Below are positions 1-6,783 of a stretch of DNA of 9,846 nt, in pieces. Source of the stretch: CAIOSQ01 sp044359885 (GTDB lineage Bacteria > Pseudomonadota > Alphaproteobacteria > CACIAM-22H2); contig JBIKLI010000150.1 of the NCBI GenBank assembly GCA_044359885.1, positions 1 through 9,846 of the forward strand. The letters run 5' to 3'. The number at the start of each line of letters is the position of its first letter. Positions within the stretch are counted from its first letter, which is position 1. The notes under the pieces are model-generated. The model had not been told where the DNA came from. It made no database searches and saw only the letters and a list, made by a program, of their open reading frames with translations. The position numbers were made by a program, and so were the translations under genes.

Positions 1-259
1 CGCTCAGCAGCGTGCCGTCCGCCGGCATCAGGCTGAAGGCGGCATAGCCGGCGGCCGAGTCGGCGATCATGGCGACGACGCCGCCATGCACGAAGCCATG
101 CTGCTGGGTGACCTCGTGACGGCACGGGAGTTCGACCTCGACGTCGCCTGGAGCGATCCGCCCCAGCCGCGCGCCGATCAGCGCCATCGCCGGCTGGCGG
201 GCGAAGCTGTCCCGGATGCGAGCCTGCCAGTCGGGGTCGCTTGGTTCGAAAGCGGTCAC
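1..259 (-). CDS. PaaI-family hotdog-fold thioesterase (3' end beyond window)
   Basis: Only the N-terminal 86 residues are visible; the gene continues past the left edge. The protein has the hotdog thioesterase signature QQHGFVHGG at residues 52-60, followed by the helix VVAMIADSAAGYAAF (61-75). This arrangement is typical of PaaI/YbgC-type acyl-CoA thioesterases, which hydrolyse aryl- or acyl-CoA thioesters in the cytoplasm. The substrate cannot be told from this fragment. The start is a GTG at 259-257 that overlaps the TGA of the upstream magnesium transporter (GTGA), so translation is probably coupled; no clear Shine-Dalgarno sequence precedes it. It is the last visible member of the maeB-mgtE-thioesterase run. 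What is seen: the HGG motif and the overlap. What is inferred: thioesterase activity and co-transcription. Confidence 0.85.
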   Translation of the reverse strand, partial: MTAFEPSDPDWQARIRDSFARQPAMALIGARLGRIAPGDVEVELPCRHEVTQQHGFVHGGVVAMIADSAAGYAAFSLMPADGTLLS

Positions 260-1647
260 AGCACCAACAGCGTTGCGAGGCCGAGGAAGGCGAGGAACCC
301 CGTCACGTCCGTCACCGTGGTCAGGATCACCGCCGAGGACGGTGCCGGATCGATCCCGAGCCTGTCCAGCACGATCGGGGTGGTAACCCCCGCAACACCG
401 GCGACGATCAGGTTGATCATCATCGCCGCGCCGATGCACAGGCCGATCATCGGATCGTGGAACCACAGCCACGCCGCCATCCCGGTCAGCGTCGCGAACA
501 GGAAGCCGTTGATGCCGCCGACGATCCCCTCCTTGACGACGATGCGCAGGGCGTTCGCGGCGGTCAACTGGCCGGTCGCGAGCGCCCGCACCGCCACCGT
601 CAGCGCCTGGGTTCCGGCATTGCCCCCCATCGACGCGCAGATCGGCATCAGCACGGCCAGGGCCACGACCTGGGCGATGGCGTGCTCGAACAGGCCGATG
701 ACCGCGGCGGCGAGGAACGCGGTCCCGAGATTCACGAGCAGCCACAGAGACCGCAGCCGCGCGGTCGACAGCACCGGGGCGTGGACGTCGCTGCCGGCGA
801 CGCCCGACAGCCGCATCAGCCCGCCCTCCGCCTCCTCCTCGATGACGTCGACGACGTCGTCGATGGTGATCGTCCCGATCAGGCGGCCCCCGGAATCGAC
901 GACCGGCGCCGATGTCAGGTCGCGATCCTTGAACAGCCGCGCCACCGTGGCCTGCTCCATGTCGGCGGGAATTGGCTCGAGATCGGTCTCCTGGATGTCC
1001 GAGATCCGCGTCGACCGCTGCGCCCGCACGAATTTGTCGAGCGGGACCCAGCCGATCGGCCGGTGGCGCTGGTCGACGACGAAGATGTCGTAGAAGTCGT
1101 CCGGCAGGTCCTGACCGCGGCGCAGATAGTCGATGCAGGTCCCGACCTCCCAATGCGCAGGCACGACCACGACGTCGCGTTGCATCAGGCGTCCGGCCGA
1201 GCCCTCCGGGAAGGCGAGACCCTCCTCGATCTGGGCCCGGATGGCGCGCGGGATCGCCTGCAGCACCTGATCGCGCGTGCTCTCTTCGAGGCCGTCGATC
1301 AGATAGAGCGCGTCGTCGGTGTCGAGATTGGCCAGCGTCCGCGCCAGATCGTCGGTCCCGAGCTGCCCGGCGACCTCGTCGCGCAGGGTCTCGTCCAGTT
1401 CGGCGAAAATCTCGGCCGGAAAGGCGGGACGCAGCGCATCGACAAGCGCCGCGCGGCGGTCGGCGGTCAGAAGACCGAAGAGCCGCGCCAGTTCCGAGTA
1501 ATGAAGGTCGTGGGCGATCGCCGTCGCGGCCGCCCGATCGTCGGCGTCGAGCGCGGCCACCATGCGGGCCAGCACCGCGGGATCGAGACCGGCCTCGTCG
1601 CCCGCCCCGGCGCTGCCGGCATGCTCGGGCGGAACGGGCCCCGCCAT
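256..1647 (-). CDS. mgtE: MgtE-family magnesium transporter
   Basis: This is an inner-membrane Mg2+ channel of 463 residues, close to the usual length of about 450. Domains in order: a cytosolic helical MgtE N domain (about 28-130), two CBS domains (about 155-205 and 218-272) that in this family sense cytosolic Mg2+ and gate the pore, then a membrane domain (about 300-463) that looks like five helices. The membrane domain holds the family hallmark PICASMGGNAGTQALTVAVRA (335-354) and TTVTDVTGFLAFLGLA (443-458). Asp447 in the second motif corresponds to the pore Asp of Thermus MgtE. The start ATG lies 4 nt after the maeB stop. A GAGG stands only 2 nt before it, so initiation may depend on coupling; a later start at Met29 would still keep the N domain. 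The stop overlaps the next gene. No Mg2+ riboswitch is visible directly upstream, so regulation probably comes from the maeB promoter and from the CBS gate. Confidence 0.95.
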   Translation of the reverse strand: MAGPVPPEHAGSAGAGDEAGLDPAVLARMVAALDADDRAAATAIAHDLHYSELARLFGLLTADRRAALVDALRPAFPAEIFAELDETLRDEVAGQLGTDDLARTLANLDTDDALYLIDGLEESTRDQVLQAIPRAIRAQIEEGLAFPEGSAGRLMQRDVVVVPAHWEVGTCIDYLRRGQDLPDDFYDIFVVDQRHRPIGWVPLDKFVRAQRSTRISDIQETDLEPIPADMEQATVARLFKDRDLTSAPVVDSGGRLIGTITIDDVVDVIEEEAEGGLMRLSGVAGSDVHAPVLSTARLRSLWLLVNLGTAFLAAAVIGLFEHAIAQVVALAVLMPICASMGGNAGTQALTVAVRALATGQLTAANALRIVVKEGIVGGINGFLFATLTGMAAWLWFHDPMIGLCIGAAMMINLIVAGVAGVTTPIVLDRLGIDPAPSSAVILTTVTDVTGFLAFLGLATLLVL

Positions 1648-1651
1648 GACC

Positions 1652-3946
1652 TCAGACCCGGCCGCCGGCGGCGGCGGCGCGATCCTGGGCCTCCACCGCG
1701 CAGAGCGCCGTCATGTTCACGATGCCGCGCACGGTCGCGGAGTTGTCGAGCACGTGGACCGGCGCCGCCATCCCGAGCAGGATCGGGCCGACCTTCTGGC
1801 CGCCGCCCAGCTCGCGCAGCAGGCCGAAGGCGATATGGGCGGCGTCCAGCGTGGGCATCACCAGCAGGTTCGCCGGACCGCGCAGCGTGGCGCCCTGGAA
1901 GGCCTTGAAGCGCAGCTCGTCCTCGAACGCGAACTCGGCGCTCATCTCGCCGTCGACTTCCAGCTCCGGCGCCGCCGCGCGGATCCGCGCCAGCGCCCGA
2001 CGCAGCTTCACCGAGCTGTCGGTGTCGAACGAGCCGTAGGTCGAATGCGACAGCAGAGCGGCCCGGGCACGCATGCCGAAACGGCGCATCGCGGCGGCGG
2101 CGGCGACGGTCATCGCCGCGATCTCCTCCGCGGAAGGATCGGGCCTGACATGCGTGTCGCAGACGAAGATCGTCCCGCGCTGCATGATCAGCGCCGTCAG
2201 CGCCGCCGGGCTCTCGACGCCGGGACCGAGGCCGATCACGTCGATCACATCCTGCAGGACGCGATGCCAGCGGCCGATCAGCCCGCAGATCATGCCGTCG
2301 GCCTCGCCCTGCGCCACCATCAGCGCCGCGATGACCGTGTTTCGCGTCCGGACGATGGTCCGTGCCACGTCGACGCTGACGCCCTTGCGGCCCAGACGCT
2401 GGTGATAGAAGGACCAGTCGCGCTGGTAGTGCGGCAGGTCCTCGGGGTTGCGCAGTTCGGCGTCGGTGTCGAGCCGCAGCCTGAGACCCAGCCTCTCGAT
2501 CCGCTTGCGGATGGTCTCGCGGCGGCCCACCAGGATGGGGCGGGCCAGCTTCTCCTCGACAACGGTTTCGACGGCGCGCAGGACACGTTCGTCCTCGCCA
2601 TCCGCGAAGACGATCCGCATCGGCCGCGCCTTCGCGCGCTCGAAGACCGGACGCATCAGGAAGCCGGAGCGGTAGACGAACTCCAGGAGTTTCTGGCGAT
2701 AGGCGGCGAAATCGGCGATCGGGCGAGTCGCCACGCCCGACTCCATCGCCGCCCGGGCGACCGCGGGCGCGATCTCCAGGATCAGCCGCGGATCGAAGGG
2801 GCGCGGGATCAGGTTCTCCGCACCGAAGGCCGGGACCTGGCCGCCATAAGCGCTCGCCACCTGCTCGTCCGCCGCCTTGGTCGCAAGATCGGCGATCGCA
2901 TGCACGGCGGCGATCTTCATCGCCTCGTTGATCGTCGTGGCGCCGACATCGAGCGCGCCGCGGAAGATGAAGGGGAAGCAGAGGACGTTGTTGACCTGGT
3001 TGGGATAGTCGGAGCGTCCGGTGGCGACGATCGCGTCGGACCGGACCGCCCGGACCTCCTCGGGCATGATCTCCGGGGTCGGATTGGCGAGCGCCAGAAC
3101 GATCGGCCGGGGCGCCATCCGCGCGACCATCCCGGGCTGGAGCACGCGCGGGGCCGACAGGCCGAGGAAGATGTCGGCGCCGCCGATCACGTCGGCGAGG
3201 CTGCGCGCATCCGTCTCGCGGGCATATCGTTCCTTGCGCGGATCCATCTCGACCGTCCGGCCCGCATGGACGACGCCGGCGATGTCGGTGACCCATATGT
3301 TCTCGCGGCGCAGGCCGAGATCGACCAGCAGGTCGAGGCAGGCCAGCGCCGCCGCCCCCGCCCCGGACGTCACCAGCCGGACCTCGCCGATGGCCTTGCC
3401 GACCACCTTGAGCGCGTTGAGGATCGCCGCCGCGACGATGATCGCGGTGCCGTGCTGGTCGTCATGGAAGACCGGGATCTTGAGGCGCGCGCGAAGCTGG
3501 GCCTCGATCTCGAAGCACTCCGGCGCCTTGATGTCCTCGAGATTGATGCCGCCGAAGGTGGGCTCCAGGCTGGCGATGATCTCGACCAGACGTTGCGGGT
3601 CGCGTTCGGCGATCTCGATGTCGAACACGTCGATCCCGGCGAATTTCTTGAAGAGGACGGCCTTGCCCTCCATCACCGGTTTGCCTGCCAGCGGCCCGAT
3701 CGCGCCCAGGCCGAGCACCGCCGTCCCGTTGGTGATGACCGCGACCAGGTTGCCGCGCGCGGTCAGCGCCGCCGCCTGGGACGGATCGGCCACGATGGCC
3801 TGGCAGGCGAAAGCGACCCCCGGGGAGTAGGCAAGCGCCAGATCGCGCTGGTTGGCGAGCGGTTTCGTCGCCACGACGGCGAGCTTGCCCGGGCTCGGGG
3901 AGCGGTGGAATTCGAGGGCGCTGTCTCGCAGCGTGTCGTCGGCCAT
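1652..3946 (-). CDS. maeB: NADP-dependent malic enzyme, MaeB type with phosphotransacetylase-like C-terminus
   Basis: The enzyme decarboxylates L-malate oxidatively to pyruvate, yielding NADPH, in the cytoplasm; it needs Mg2+ or Mn2+. The length of 764 residues is typical of the two-domain bacterial form. The N-terminal malic domain shows YSPGV (40-44) and Lys95 in EGKAVLFKKF; Tyr40 and Lys95 match the family's catalytic Tyr/Lys pair. FHDDQHGT (160-167) is the metal/substrate signature. GAGAAA (195-200) begins the NAD(P)-binding fold, and NPTPEIMPEE (288-297) and GRSDYPNQVNN (310-320) follow. From about 430 to 755 the sequence is a phosphotransacetylase-like domain (for example MRIVFADGEDERVLRA), in this family usually regulatory, not catalytic. 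I chose ATG at 3946 because GGTGGG lies 5 nt upstream; an in-frame GTG at 3952 would add two residues. It leads a tight run with mgtE and a thioesterase. NADP preference is inferred from the family. Confidence 0.95.
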   Translation of the reverse strand: MADDTLRDSALEFHRSPSPGKLAVVATKPLANQRDLALAYSPGVAFACQAIVADPSQAAALTARGNLVAVITNGTAVLGLGAIGPLAGKPVMEGKAVLFKKFAGIDVFDIEIAERDPQRLVEIIASLEPTFGGINLEDIKAPECFEIEAQLRARLKIPVFHDDQHGTAIIVAAAILNALKVVGKAIGEVRLVTSGAGAAALACLDLLVDLGLRRENIWVTDIAGVVHAGRTVEMDPRKERYARETDARSLADVIGGADIFLGLSAPRVLQPGMVARMAPRPIVLALANPTPEIMPEEVRAVRSDAIVATGRSDYPNQVNNVLCFPFIFRGALDVGATTINEAMKIAAVHAIADLATKAADEQVASAYGGQVPAFGAENLIPRPFDPRLILEIAPAVARAAMESGVATRPIADFAAYRQKLLEFVYRSGFLMRPVFERAKARPMRIVFADGEDERVLRAVETVVEEKLARPILVGRRETIRKRIERLGLRLRLDTDAELRNPEDLPHYQRDWSFYHQRLGRKGVSVDVARTIVRTRNTVIAALMVAQGEADGMICGLIGRWHRVLQDVIDVIGLGPGVESPAALTALIMQRGTIFVCDTHVRPDPSAEEIAAMTVAAAAAMRRFGMRARAALLSHSTYGSFDTDSSVKLRRALARIRAAAPELEVDGEMSAEFAFEDELRFKAFQGATLRGPANLLVMPTLDAAHIAFGLLRELGGGQKVGPILLGMAAPVHVLDNSATVRGIVNMTALCAVEAQDRAAAAGGRV

Positions 3947-3951
3947 GGGCA

Positions 3952-3957
3952 CCCACC
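3952..3957 (-). promoter_or_regulatory. Shine-Dalgarno of maeB
   Basis: GGTGGG on the minus strand ends 5 nt before the ATG at 3946. This spacing favours that ATG over the GTG at 3952, which overlaps the last base of the purine run. Confidence 0.5.
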
Positions 3958-3974
3958 ATTCCGGGTGGTGGTGG

Positions 3975-4009
3975 CGGGCCGCAGCCCGGGGGCGGCTCCC
4001 GACGGCCCG
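3975..4009 (-). repeat. GC-rich inverted repeat between tRNA-Leu and maeB
   Basis: Arms CGGGCCG and CGGCCCG (3975-3981 and 4003-4009) are perfect 7-bp complements around a 21-nt loop. The proximal arm can instead form a tighter hairpin, CGGGC-TGCG-GCCCG on the minus strand (3975-3988), so two mutually exclusive folds are possible. No U-tract follows; the next bases on the minus strand are a CCACCACCACCC run. It could be a weak terminator or processing site for the tRNA, or a leader structure for maeB. In DNA this rich in GC it could also be chance. Confidence 0.35.
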
Positions 4010-4039
4010 TCAGCGATGCCGTCTTCGTCCGATGTCGAT

Positions 4040-4125
4040 TGGTGCGGTCGAGAAGAGTCGAACTTCCACGGGGTTTCCCCCACTAGCACCTCAAGCTAGC
4101 GCGTCTACCATTCCGCCACGACCGC
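4040..4125 (-). tRNA. tRNA-Leu (anticodon GAG)
   Basis: This is an 86-nt class II tRNA including an encoded CCA end (4040-4042). The acceptor arms GCGGTCG (4125-4119) and CGACCGC (4050-4044) pair perfectly, with discriminator A at 4043. The D arm is GCG-GAATGGTAGA-CGC. The anticodon stem CTAGC/GCTAG closes the loop TTGAGGT, giving anticodon GAG at 4092-4090, which reads CUC and CUU leucine codons. The long variable arm has a GGGG-GAAA-CCCC hairpin, as expected for tRNA-Leu. The T arm is GGAAG-TTCGACT-CTTCT, with one G-U pair at its base. The gene lies on the same strand as maeB and about 90 nt upstream of it, and is divergent from lipB. Confidence 0.97.
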
Positions 4126-4130
4126 GGGGC

Positions 4131-4158
4131 CAAGTCGCGCGCCGCGGCGCGGACCTTG
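4131..4158. repeat. Dyad with 14-bp perfect palindrome in the tRNA-Leu/lipB spacer
   Basis: The core CGCGCCGCGGCGCG (4138-4151) is a perfect 14-bp palindrome. CAAG (4131-4134) and CTTG (4155-4158) are complementary and share the same centre, separated from the core by three mismatched positions on each side. The centre has no loop, so it suits a symmetric protein-binding site better than an RNA hairpin. It lies just upstream of the tRNA-Leu 5' end, in the only divergent intergenic region of the window. The function is unknown, and high GC content makes such symmetry more likely by chance. Confidence 0.35.
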
Positions 4159-4184
4159 CCAATCGAGGCGCGTCGCAATAGCAA
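4156..4184 (+). promoter_or_regulatory. Possible lipB promoter
   Basis: TTGCCA (4156-4161) matches the -35 consensus at five of six positions. A poor -10 candidate, TAGCAA (4179-4184), follows after 17 nt. The stretch 4161-4190 is less GC-rich than its surroundings. If real, transcription would start near 4191 and favour the GTG at 4219 as the lipB start. The -10 match is weak, so this is only a candidate. Confidence 0.25.
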
Positions 4185-4218
4185 ATCGGCCCCATCCACG
4201 CAACCGCCATCCCCGCCC

Positions 4219-4923
4219 GTGCAGCAATCCGACCCGAGCCTTTCCCGCATCGCTGCGCCGCCGGTCGAATGGCGGGTCGCCGCCGCGCCGGTTCCCTATC
4301 TCGACGCGCTCGCCGAGATGGACCGGCGCGTGGCGGCGATCCGGGCCGGCAGCGAACCGGAACTGGTCTGGCTTCTGGAGCATCCGCCGCTCTACACGGC
4401 CGGCACGTCGGCCCGGCCGGCCGACCTGGCGGCCAGTCCGTCCCTGCCGGTCTTCGAGACCGGACGCGGCGGCCAGTTCACCTATCACGGACCGGGACAG
4501 CGCATCGCCTATGTCATGCTCGACCTGCGGCGACGCGGCGGCGACGTGCGCGGCTTCGTGCGCAGCCTCGAAGCCTGGACCATCGCCGCGCTGGCCGAAT
4601 TCGGCGTCGCCGGCGAGCGGCGCGAGGGCCGGGTCGGGATCTGGGTCGACCGCGGCCCGCATCCGTCAGGCGGCCGGCGCGAGGACAAGATCGCCGCCAT
4701 CGGCGTGCGCATCCGGCACTGGGTCACCTTCCACGGCCTGTCGATCAATGTCGACTGCGACCTCTCGCACTACGCCGGCATCGTGCCCTGCGGGATCGCC
4801 GATCCACGCTACGGCGTGACGTCGCTCGCGGCGCTGGGCGCGGGCCCCGGCCTGACGGCGGTCGACGCGGCGCTGCGCCGGCATTTCGAGGCATCCTTCC
4901 CCGATCTGGCGGCGCCCGCATGA
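4219..4923 (+). CDS. lipB: Lipoyl(octanoyl) transferase
   Basis: LipB moves the octanoyl group from octanoyl-ACP to a lysine of the lipoyl domains of 2-oxoacid dehydrogenases and of the glycine cleavage H protein, the first step of lipoate synthesis. The protein is 234 residues from the GTG used here. RGGQFTYHGPGQ (83-94) is the LipB family signature. Lys157 in EDKIAAIGVRI and Cys191 in GIVPCGI are the expected Lys/Cys catalytic pair. The start is uncertain. An in-frame TTG at 4156 would add 21 residues, a Pro/Ser/Gln-rich stretch unlike LipB, and neither start has a visible Shine-Dalgarno. The next Met, 34 residues in, lies inside the conserved N-terminal helix and is too late. The gene stands alone on the plus strand, divergent from tRNA-Leu, and its stop is 10 bp from that of the convergent M81 gene. 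Product assignment is firm; start and promoter are not. Confidence 0.95.
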   Translation: MQQSDPSLSRIAAPPVEWRVAAAPVPYLDALAEMDRRVAAIRAGSEPELVWLLEHPPLYTAGTSARPADLAASPSLPVFETGRGGQFTYHGPGQRIAYVMLDLRRRGGDVRGFVRSLEAWTIAALAEFGVAGERREGRVGIWVDRGPHPSGGRREDKIAAIGVRIRHWVTFHGLSINVDCDLSHYAGIVPCGIADPRYGVTSLAALGAGPGLTAVDAALRRHFEASFPDLAAPA

Positions 4924-4933
4924 CGCCCCGCCT

Positions 4934-6412
4934 TCAGGTGGCGAACGGGTCCTCGACCAGCGGCCAGAGCGGACGCGCGATCTTGGTGTAGGGAACGTCG
5001 CGGACGTCGAGGGTCAGCGGCCCGGGGCCGCCGGTGAAGAGCACCGCGCGGGCGATCGGACGGAAGGCCGCCTGGAAATGCGCGAACGACTTCACGATCA
5101 CGATGCGCCGGCGCGACGGATCGATGCCGAGCCCCGTGAAGAGGTCGAGACCCAGCGCCTGCGTCCGCGTGCCGATCAGCACGACCGCGAGATCCTTGTG
5201 ATCGACCAGTTCGATCGCGGCGGCATCGCCGATCTCGTCGCGCGCGCCGGCGAAGGTCTGGAACCCGTCGCGTACGCAGCGCAGCACACGGACCCTGGCG
5301 TCGACGGGCCAGCCGGAGGTGGGGCCCATCTTCCCGGCGAATCGCAGCGCGAACACCGCGCCCTCGCCGGCGGCGAGGCAGAGCTTCACCGCGACAGGGT
5401 CCCAGACCGGACCGACCGCGACGCCCTCGATGCCGCGGGCGACGGCGCGGTCGATGAAGTAGCTGGAGTCCGAAGGCGCGCCGCCCCCGGCGTTGTCGGC
5501 GCGGTCGGCGATCACCACCGGCCCCTGGCCGGGCGCCGCCAGCAGCCGCTCGGCCTCGTCCAGGGCGTCGTCCATGCGCAGGCTGGGCGCGAACAGCTTG
5601 TCCTTCATCGCGTAGAGTTCGCGGCCCAGGCGTTCGGCGAGGCGGTCGCCCGTCTGCCTGGCGTCGTCGGTGACGACCAGGATCTTGACCCCGAGATCGG
5701 CGACGTCGCCCAGCGTGTAGCCGTGGACGATCGAGATCGACAGCACGCGATCCTTGCCTTCCAGCGCCTTCACCCGGTCGACGAAGCTGCGCATCGGCTC
5801 GTCGACGGTCGGCATGAACTGGATCATCCGGCAGTCGTAGACCGACATCACCGGCCGGATCCGGCGGCGGGCGCAGTCGGCGACGATGTCGACCAGTTCC
5901 TCGCCACGCTCCATGAAGTCGATATGCGGCGATTCCTTGAAGCAGATCAGCACATCCGCGCTCGCCGTCATCGCCTCGGTCAGGTGGCAATGCGGGTCGA
6001 GCTCGGCGCCGACCGGCACGTCAGGACCGACGATCGCCCGGACCCGTGCGAGAAGGTCGCCCTCGCAGTCGTCGTAGCCGTCCGCGACCATCGCCCCGTG
6101 CAGGCCGAGCACGACCATGTCGACGGGCATCGCCGCACGAAGCTGGTCCAGGATCTCGTCGCGGAACAGCTCGTAGGCCAGGCGCGTGACCGTGCCCGCC
6201 GGCTGCGCGAAGGTGCAGGTCCCTTCGATCACCTCCCAGTTGGCGGCACGGCCGCGCTTGCGGGCGGCAAGCAGCGGGCCGGCGAACAGCCTCGGTTCCT
6301 CGCCGAATGCGCCGGGCCCGGCGTAGAAAGAGGTGCGGAAGTCGCTTTCGCCCGTGATCATCGGCGAAAACGTGTCGGTTTCGGTCGCGAGCGAGGCGGT
6401 GAAGACGCGCAT
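4934..6412 (-). CDS. M81-family metallopeptidase (MlrC-like)
   Basis: The protein has 492 residues from the ATG at 6412, the usual length for M81 proteins. It shows LGLHGAMVADGYDDCEGDLL (102-121) and VGAELDPHCHLTEAM (134-148). D139, H141 and H163 (in FKESPHIDF) form a D-x-H...H pattern that fits the zinc ligands of this family. The C-terminal MlrC domain has ADRADNAGGGAPSDSSYFID (302-321) and GPVWDPVAVKLC (334-345). The founding member, MlrC, degrades linearised microcystin fragments. Most homologues have unknown peptide or amide substrates, so I do not assign one here. No signal peptide is seen, so it is probably cytoplasmic. An in-frame TTG at 6433 would add seven residues, but MRVFTASLATETDTFSP is the typical family N-terminus. 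It lies 83 nt after the acylphosphatase gene, on the same strand, and may be the end of that operon or a separate unit. Confidence 0.9.
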   Translation of the reverse strand: MRVFTASLATETDTFSPMITGESDFRTSFYAGPGAFGEEPRLFAGPLLAARKRGRAANWEVIEGTCTFAQPAGTVTRLAYELFRDEILDQLRAAMPVDMVVLGLHGAMVADGYDDCEGDLLARVRAIVGPDVPVGAELDPHCHLTEAMTASADVLICFKESPHIDFMERGEELVDIVADCARRRIRPVMSVYDCRMIQFMPTVDEPMRSFVDRVKALEGKDRVLSISIVHGYTLGDVADLGVKILVVTDDARQTGDRLAERLGRELYAMKDKLFAPSLRMDDALDEAERLLAAPGQGPVVIADRADNAGGGAPSDSSYFIDRAVARGIEGVAVGPVWDPVAVKLCLAAGEGAVFALRFAGKMGPTSGWPVDARVRVLRCVRDGFQTFAGARDEIGDAAAIELVDHKDLAVVLIGTRTQALGLDLFTGLGIDPSRRRIVIVKSFAHFQAAFRPIARAVLFTGGPGPLTLDVRDVPYTKIARPLWPLVEDPFAT

Positions 6413-6451
6413 CTGGACAGGCCCCCCGGGCAAAGCGGTACGCCGAATCTA

Positions 6452-6471
6452 CGAAGCCGCACGCGGTTTCG
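6452..6471. repeat. Short inverted repeat between acylphosphatase and M81 genes
   Basis: On the plus strand CGAAGCCG and CGGTTTCG pair over 8 bp (one G-T) around a CACG loop. On the minus strand, the direction of the flanking genes, one pair becomes an A-C mismatch. An overlapping pair of arms, GCCGAA (6442-6447) and TTCGGC (6468-6473), offers a competing fold. No T-run follows on either strand, so it does not look like an intrinsic terminator. It fills much of the only sizeable gap in the right-hand gene run. Confidence 0.3.
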
Positions 6472-6495
6472 GCAGCCCGAAAGACGCCGTCGGGG

Positions 6496-6783
6496 TCATT
6501 CGTCGGGCAGCCGCTGGAAACCCGGCTGGGTCGGCGTCTCCGCAGGCTTGGTGATCAGCCGATCGACGCGCGCCAGCGGCGGGCCGCGGCGGCAGGCCTC
6601 GATCATGGAAGACACCGACCGGGTCGGACCGGCCAGCAGCAGTTCGACGCCGCCGTCGCTGCGGTTGCGAACGAAACCGGAGATCCCGTGCTCGCGGGCC
6701 GTGCGCTCCGCCCATTCCCGGTACGAGACGTTCTGCACCCGGCCATAGACAACGACGCGACGGGTGATCACCGGGTTCTTCAT
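6496..6783 (-). CDS. acyP: Acylphosphatase
   Basis: This is a small cytosolic enzyme that hydrolyses acyl phosphates such as carbamoyl or acetyl phosphate. At 95 residues it is normal for the family. Both family signatures are present: YGRVQNVSYREW (13-24), containing the catalytic Arg22, and GFVRNRSDGGVELLLAG (36-52), containing the catalytic Asn40. The first signature has Asn18 where the common pattern is VQGV, so the phosphate-binding loop is slightly atypical. The C-terminal tail PAETPTQPGFQRLPDE is about the expected position but Pro-rich. The ATG overlaps the stop of the HEPN-like gene as ATGA. No clear Shine-Dalgarno is visible, so translation is likely coupled to that gene. It follows pccA in the same run; the family gives no obvious link to propionyl-CoA carboxylation, so the association may be only genomic. 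Confidence 0.9.
   Translation of the reverse strand: MKNPVITRRVVVYGRVQNVSYREWAERTAREHGISGFVRNRSDGGVELLLAGPTRSVSSMIEACRRGPPLARVDRLITKPAETPTQPGFQRLPDE

Noticed and set aside
1467..3296. 609-codon minus-strand frame overlapping maeB and mgtE
   Set aside because: It is a frame-shifted shadow of maeB: Arg/Gly/Pro-rich and without domains, while the real frame shows all malic enzyme motifs.
1562..4099. 845-codon open frame on the plus strand, opposite maeB and running into the tRNA gene
   Set aside because: Its translation is Arg/Asp/His/Gln-rich with no recognisable domain, while the minus strand encodes a full malic enzyme. Long antisense frames are expected in such GC-rich coding DNA.
4921..4936. 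Bidirectional terminator between lipB and the M81 gene
   Set aside because: Only 10 bp separate the stop codons and no hairpin is visible there.
4809..5990. 393-codon minus-strand frame overlapping the M81 gene
   Set aside because: Shadow of the M81 frame with Arg-rich low-complexity translation; the M81 frame carries the conserved metal-site motifs.
6442..6473. Intrinsic terminator after the acylphosphatase gene
   Set aside because: Hairpin arms exist but no T-run follows on the minus strand, and the best fold has a mismatch in that direction.
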